From DATCDE01 sp038252405 (GTDB lineage Bacteria; Actinomycetota; Actinomycetes; Prado026): DNA of 37,311 bases. Numbering within the stretch: the stretch's first letter is position 1; each line of letters starts with the position of its first letter. The notes under the pieces are model-generated. The model was not told the DNA's origin and searched no databases. It saw only the letters and a list, made by a program, of their open reading frames with translations. The position numbers were made by a program, and so were the translations under genes. The stretch spans positions 1 to 37,311 of the forward strand of contig JBBSAJ010000028.1 of the NCBI GenBank assembly GCA_038252405.1. Reading direction: 5' to 3'. Below, one piece after another: positions 33,216 to 37,311 of the stretch.

Positions 33216-33925
33216 CCGCTGCGCAGCCGCTGCTGCTCGTCGGCTCCGGGGGCCTGGCCCGGGAGGTGGCGCAAGCGGTCCGCGGGTGGCCAGATGCGCC
33301 CTGGGAGCTGCTTGGCTTCCTCGATGACGACCCTGCTCGCTGGGGCGGCGCGCTCGCCGGCTTGCCGGTGCTTGGCCCGCCGGAGACCGCCCTAGAGCGG
33401 TCCGCGGCGGCGGTTGTGGTGTGTACCGGGCGACCGGGGGACTATGCCAGCCGGGCTCGCCTGGTCGCCCGGCTCGGACTCGACGCGGACCGGTATGCCA
33501 CGGTCGTCCATCCCACGGCCTGGCTGTCGCCCGACACGCAGGTCGGTGCTGGGACGGTGGTGCTGGCCGGGGTGGTGGCCACCGCTTCGGTCCGCATCGG
33601 CGGCCACGTCGCCGTCATGCCGGGCTGCGTGATGACCCACGACGACGTCGTCTACGACTACGCCACCTTGGCTTCGCGGGTGGTGCTGGGCGGGTCCGTC
33701 CAGATCGGTCGTGGTGCGTACCTAGGCGCCGGCAGCCTGGTGCGCGAGGGTCTGGACGTGGGCGCCTGGTCGCTCACAGGCATGGGATCGCTCGTGCTGT
33801 CCGACGTCCCTACCCAGGAGATGTGGTTCGGATCGCCGGCCGCCCACCGCGGCGCCGCACCCGACCCAGTCCTCGCTCATGCTCGGCAGGAACACCCCAT
33901 CCACTCCACTACTGGGAGCACCTGA
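33212..33925 (+). CDS. NeuD/PglD-like sugar acetyltransferase
   Basis: A 237-residue protein with an N-terminal nucleotide-sugar-binding Rossmann-like part (PLLLVGSGGLAREVAQAV, FLDDDP, LPVLGPPE) and a C-terminal left-handed beta-helix of hexapeptide repeats (VHPTAWLSPDTQVGAGTVVLAGVVAT, MTHDDVVYDYATLASRVVLGGSVQIG). PglD and NeuD acetylate amino groups or hydroxyls of UDP-sugars or sialic acid. Overlaps with both DegT genes (4 bp before, 1 bp after) show a tight operon in which amination is followed by acetylation. Confidence 0.9.
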   Translation: MTAAQPLLLVGSGGLAREVAQAVRGWPDAPWELLGFLDDDPARWGGALAGLPVLGPPETALERSAAAVVVCTGRPGDYASRARLVARLGLDADRYATVVHPTAWLSPDTQVGAGTVVLAGVVATASVRIGGHVAVMPGCVMTHDDVVYDYATLASRVVLGGSVQIGRGAYLGAGSLVREGLDVGAWSLTGMGSLVLSDVPTQEMWFGSPAAHRGAAPDPVLAHARQEHPIHSTTGST

Positions 33926-35031
33926 TGACCACCGTCCCTCTCGTCGACCTCGGCTGGCAGCAGCGGGAGGTGGCCGCCGAGGTGGCCGAAGGCTTCGCCC
34001 AGGTCCTGGCCGCGACCGACTTCGTCGGCGGCGGCGCGGTGCACCGGTTCGAGGAGGCCTACGCCGCCTACACAGGCGTCGCACACTGCATCGGCGTGGG
34101 CAACGGCACGGATGCGTTGGAGATCGCTCTTCGTGCGGCCGGGATCGGCGCAGACGACGAGGTGATCGTTCCAGCGAACACGTTCGTCGCCACCGCGGAA
34201 GCGGTGGTGCGGGCCGGCGCCCGGCCGGTGTTCGTGGACGTCGCAGAGGACACGCTGCTCCTTGACCCGGAGGCGGTGGCGGCCGCAGTGGGGCCGCGCA
34301 CGCGGGCGGTGATGCCGGTGCATCTCTTCGGGCAGGCGGCTCCGGTCGAGCAGCTGGCCGAGCTGGTCGCCCGTCACGACCTCGTGGTGATCGAGGACGC
34401 TGCTCAGTCCCAGGGCGCCACGCGGCTCGGTCGACCCGCGGGGAGTCTCGGCCAGGTGGCGGGGACCAGTTTCTACCCCGGCAAGAACCTGGGTGCCTAC
34501 GGCGACGCTGGAGCGGTGCTCACGGATGACGAGGGCGTCGCGCATCGAGCGCGTTTGCTGGCGAACCACGGCAGCGACCGCAAGTACGTCCACGAGTCGT
34601 TCGGGTTCAACTCTCGTCTGGACACGTTGCAGGCGGTGGTGCTGTCCGCGAAGCTGGCGCGGCTGGACGGCTGGAACGAGCTGCGCCGTGCGGCGGCGGT
34701 TACCTACGCCGAGCTTCTCGCTGATCTCGAACCGGTCGTCCTGCCAACGGTCGCGTCCGGCAGTGTGCCGGTCTGGCACCTTTTCGTGGTCCGGGTGCCT
34801 CGACGCGACGAGGTGCTCCACCGTCTCCAGGAGGCGGGAGTCGGCGCAGGCATCCACTACCCGGTCGCGGTCCACCTGCAGCCGGCGTTCGCCGGGTACG
34901 GGAAGGGCGCCGGTTCCGCACCGGTGGCCGAGGGTGCCGCCGAGCAGATCCTGTCGCTTCCGCTCTACCCCGGGATCACGCCTGAGCAGCAGGACCGGGT
35001 CGCGACGGCGCTGCGAGAGGCTCTGCAATGA
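33925..35031 (+). CDS. DegT/DnrJ/EryC1/StrS aminotransferase, second copy
   Basis: A 368-residue PLP sugar aminotransferase. VPLVDLGWQQ begins the protein as in WbpE/FdtB-type members, then VGNGTDALEIALRAAGIGADDEVIVPANTFVATAEAV, VHLFGQAAPVEQL, VIEDAAQSQGA, TSFYPGKNLGAYGDAGAVLT with K187, and NSRLDTLQAVVLSAKL. ATG 33925 shares one base with the preceding TGA (TGATG). In the WbpB-WbpD-WbpE type pathway this enzyme acts between a Gfo/Idh oxidoreductase and an acetyltransferase, and both kinds are present in the window. Confidence 0.94.
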   Translation: MTTVPLVDLGWQQREVAAEVAEGFAQVLAATDFVGGGAVHRFEEAYAAYTGVAHCIGVGNGTDALEIALRAAGIGADDEVIVPANTFVATAEAVVRAGARPVFVDVAEDTLLLDPEAVAAAVGPRTRAVMPVHLFGQAAPVEQLAELVARHDLVVIEDAAQSQGATRLGRPAGSLGQVAGTSFYPGKNLGAYGDAGAVLTDDEGVAHRARLLANHGSDRKYVHESFGFNSRLDTLQAVVLSAKLARLDGWNELRRAAAVTYAELLADLEPVVLPTVASGSVPVWHLFVVRVPRRDEVLHRLQEAGVGAGIHYPVAVHLQPAFAGYGKGAGSAPVAEGAAEQILSLPLYPGITPEQQDRVATALREALQ

Positions 35032-35225
35032 CGCGTTCGGAGCCGTCGATTGCACTGTGTGACATTGCAGATGCATAGGGTTGGAAGAGGTTCAACCGAT
35101 CGGCCAGACTTGGCCGCGAGCGCTGCCTTTGGGATGGATTCGCGGGTTAGCCTGACCCCTCGGCGGTGCCCCGGGGGCTGCGCCGTTGTTGGCCGGGGGA
35201 TACCAAGCGGGGAGTGGGCAACGAC

Positions 35226-37311
35226 ATGATGCGTCGCGTTCGGTCGGGACTCGTGGCAGCCGTCGGAGCGTTGGCGATGGTCATCGTGGTGCTGCCGGTC
35301 AGTGCTCCGGCTGCCTCCGCGGCCGATCCCTGCAACCCCGTCGTCAGCGTGATCGCCTGTGAGAACTCCAAGCCGGGCACTCCGCAGTCGACCTGGGACA
35401 TTTCGGGGTCGGGGGACTCCACGATCCAGGGTTTCGCCACGGACATCAGCGTCAATGTCGGTGGGACCGTCAACTTCAAGATCAAGACCAATGCGAGCGC
35501 CTACACCATCGACATCTACCGCACCGGCTGGTACGGGGGGAATGGCGCCCGGCTGATCACGAGCATCGTGCCCTCGGTGGCTCTGCCGCAGACACAGCCG
35601 ACGTGTCTGACTGACTCCACGACGCTGCTGTACGACTGCGGGAACTGGGCGGTGTCAGCCAGCTGGGCGGTTCCTTCCAACGCGGTCTCGGGGGTCTACA
35701 TCGCGGACCTCACCCGCACAGACACCGGTGGTATGAGTCAGATCATCTTCATCGTCCGTAACGACGCCAGCCACTCGGCGATCCTGCTGCAGACCTCCGA
35801 CACCACCTGGCAGGCCTACAACACGTACGGGGGTTCGAGCCTCTACCCGGGAGCCAACGGTCAGGGCAAGAAGGTCAGCTACAACCGGCCATTTGTCACC
35901 CGGGGCGGCCCTGGTGGGCGGGACTTCTACTTCGGCGAGGAGTACCCGCTGGTGCGCTTCCTCGAGCGCAACGGGTACGACGTGTCCTACACGACTGGGG
36001 TGGACACCGACCGGCGCGGCAACCTGATCACCAACCACAAGGTCTTCATCTCGTCGGGTCACGACGAGTACTGGTCCGGTCAGCAGCGGACCAACGTCGA
36101 GGCAGCCCGGGCCGCTGGTGTCAACCTCGTCTTCATGAGCGGGAACGAGATCTATTGGAAGACCCGCTGGGAGACGAGCACCGACGGCAGTGGCACGCCG
36201 TACCGCACCCTGGTCTCGTACAAGGAGACTCAGGCCAACGCCAAGATCGATCCCAGCCCTCAGTGGACCGGAACATGGCGCGATCCGCGGTTCAGCCCCC
36301 CCTCGGACGGCGGTCGACCGGAGAACGCCCTGAGCGGGACCGCGTACATGTCCAACACGGGAGGGTTCGCGATCCAGGTTCCGGCTGCCGAAGGCAAGAT
36401 GCGGCTGTGGCGCAACACCTCCGTGGCCACGCTCCCGACGGGTGGGGTTGCCACGCTGGCGCCGGAGACCCTTGGGTACGAGTTTGACGAGGACCTCGAC
36501 AACGGGTTCCGTCCGGCTGGGCTGGTTCGCCTGTCAACCACCACGCAGTCGGTTCCTCAGTACCTTCAGGACTACGGGTCGACCGTCGCGCCAGGTGTCG
36601 CAACGCATCACATGACCTTGTACAGGGCGTCGAGCGGTGCCCTGGTGTTCTCCACCGGAACGATCCAGTGGTCGTGGGGTCTGGATCCGGTGCACGACGG
36701 CACCAGCTACGCCGCGGACGCCCGGATGCAGCAGGCCACGATCAACGTCCTGGCTGATATGGGTACCCAGCCGGCCACACTGATGGCTGGGATGGTCGCA
36801 GCGTCGGCGTCCACAGACACACAGGCACCCTCGACGACGATCACCGCCCCAGCAAACGGGGCCGTGGTCAACGGTTCGACGCCGGTCGTTGTCACCGGGA
36901 CGGCTGTGGACGCGGGCGGCGGCACTGTCGGCGGAGTAGAGGTCTCCGTCGACGGGGGTACTACCTGGCATCCGGCAACGGGGTTGGGCAGCTGGAGCTA
37001 CCAGTTCATTCCGGCGGGTACCGGCACGATCAACGTCAAGGTCCGCGCCGTCGATGACTCGGGCAACCTGGAGACGCCCGGACCGGGTATCACGCTGACC
37101 TCGGCTTGCCCCTGCAACATTTTCGGCGGGAAGAGTCCGCAGCTGCCCATTTGGCAGGACGCGGGGGACCCGGCGTCGGTGGAGCTGGGGGTGCGGTTCT
37201 CCTCGTCGGTGAACGGGTTCGTGACTGGGGTGCGGTTCTACAAGGGTGGGGCGGCGAACGGGGGGACGCACACGGGGAGTTTGTGGTCGTCGTCTGGGTC
37301 GTTGTTGGCGA
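35226..37311 (+). CDS. Secreted N,N-dimethylformamidase-like multidomain protein (3' end outside window)
   Basis: The frame is open from ATG 35226 to the edge, 695 residues. A signal peptide (basic MMRRVRSG, hydrophobic core, ASA cleavage site at about 32) shows export. The main part resembles the C-terminal domain of the N,N-dimethylformamidase large subunit, with DIYRTGWYGG, VRNDASHSAILLQTSDTTWQAYN, GHDEYW (278-283) and FMSGNEIYWKTRWE. An Ig-like segment with VSVDGGTTW (about 570-580) follows, then a DUF4082-type domain from about 640 (VELGVRFSSSVNGFVTGVRFYKG). Such proteins are usual in actinobacterial polysaccharide loci, and the substrate may be a glycan or none; DMF hydrolysis is not shown. 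GGGGAG precedes the start. Codon use changes sharply in the last domain. Confidence 0.85.
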   Translation, partial: MMRRVRSGLVAAVGALAMVIVVLPVSAPAASAADPCNPVVSVIACENSKPGTPQSTWDISGSGDSTIQGFATDISVNVGGTVNFKIKTNASAYTIDIYRTGWYGGNGARLITSIVPSVALPQTQPTCLTDSTTLLYDCGNWAVSASWAVPSNAVSGVYIADLTRTDTGGMSQIIFIVRNDASHSAILLQTSDTTWQAYNTYGGSSLYPGANGQGKKVSYNRPFVTRGGPGGRDFYFGEEYPLVRFLERNGYDVSYTTGVDTDRRGNLITNHKVFISSGHDEYWSGQQRTNVEAARAAGVNLVFMSGNEIYWKTRWETSTDGSGTPYRTLVSYKETQANAKIDPSPQWTGTWRDPRFSPPSDGGRPENALSGTAYMSNTGGFAIQVPAAEGKMRLWRNTSVATLPTGGVATLAPETLGYEFDEDLDNGFRPAGLVRLSTTTQSVPQYLQDYGSTVAPGVATHHMTLYRASSGALVFSTGTIQWSWGLDPVHDGTSYAADARMQQATINVLADMGTQPATLMAGMVAASASTDTQAPSTTITAPANGAVVNGSTPVVVTGTAVDAGGGTVGGVEVSVDGGTTWHPATGLGSWSYQFIPAGTGTINVKVRAVDDSGNLETPGPGITLTSACPCNIFGGKSPQLPIWQDAGDPASVELGVRFSSSVNGFVTGVRFYKGGAANGGTHTGSLWSSSGSLLA

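Overview
The window is high-GC DNA from an actinobacterium. The gene order pmt / rsmI / metG / tatD / rpfB / rsmA(ksgA) / ispE, plus tRNA-Gln, glmU, prs, rplY and pth, matches the block known in Mycobacterium tuberculosis around Rv1002c-Rv1018c. GTG starts are common, genes often overlap by 4 bp, and several genes have a -10 hexamer only 6-7 nt before the start codon (leaderless style). The intergenic palindromes suggest a Frankiales/Geodermatophilales-like lineage, but that is a weak inference.

Positions 1-3010 look like the end of a mobile island. They hold the tail of a HigA-type antitoxin, a CYTH-domain protein, and an AbiE type IV toxin-antitoxin pair whose antitoxin is intact behind a 24-bp palindromic operator but whose toxin is frameshifted. 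The stretch ends in a copy of the 3' end of a tRNA or tmRNA gene, as expected at an integrase attachment site. Next comes a 788-residue 2-oxoglutarate/Fe(II) oxygenase and a 66-bp palindrome between convergent genes.

Positions 5687-18891 are the conserved core: a small membrane protein and the protein O-mannosyltransferase (minus strand); then on the plus strand rsmI, a zinc-ribbon protein, metG, a tryptophanase, tatD, rpfB, rsmA, ispE, an ABC-F ATPase and a ComB-family phosphatase. Four copies of a 47-bp palindromic repeat sit between metG and rsmA. In two of them the repeat supplies the Shine-Dalgarno-like sequence and the ATG of the following gene (tatD, rsmA). Two nearly identical copies in opposite orientation flank the tryptophanase gene.

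Positions 18902-22164 are regulatory and lipid genes: a MarR repressor divergent from a trans-aconitate-methyltransferase-like gene with twin operators, a decayed VOC gene, and an acyl-CoA desaturase followed by its probable TetR regulator. Positions 22165-26190 carry sugar genes (NAD-dependent epimerase, Gfo/Idh oxidoreductase, GT2 glycosyltransferase, PhyH-like oxygenase).

Positions 26319-30346 return to housekeeping: tRNA-Gln, glmU, prs, rplY, pth. Positions 30504-37311 are a surface-polysaccharide locus: a polyprenyl-phosphate sugar-1-phosphate transferase, two DegT aminotransferases around a NeuD/PglD-like acetyltransferase, and a large secreted N,N-dimethylformamidase-like protein cut by the window edge. 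GlmU makes UDP-GlcNAc, the likely precursor for the amino sugars that the flanking sugar genes would modify.
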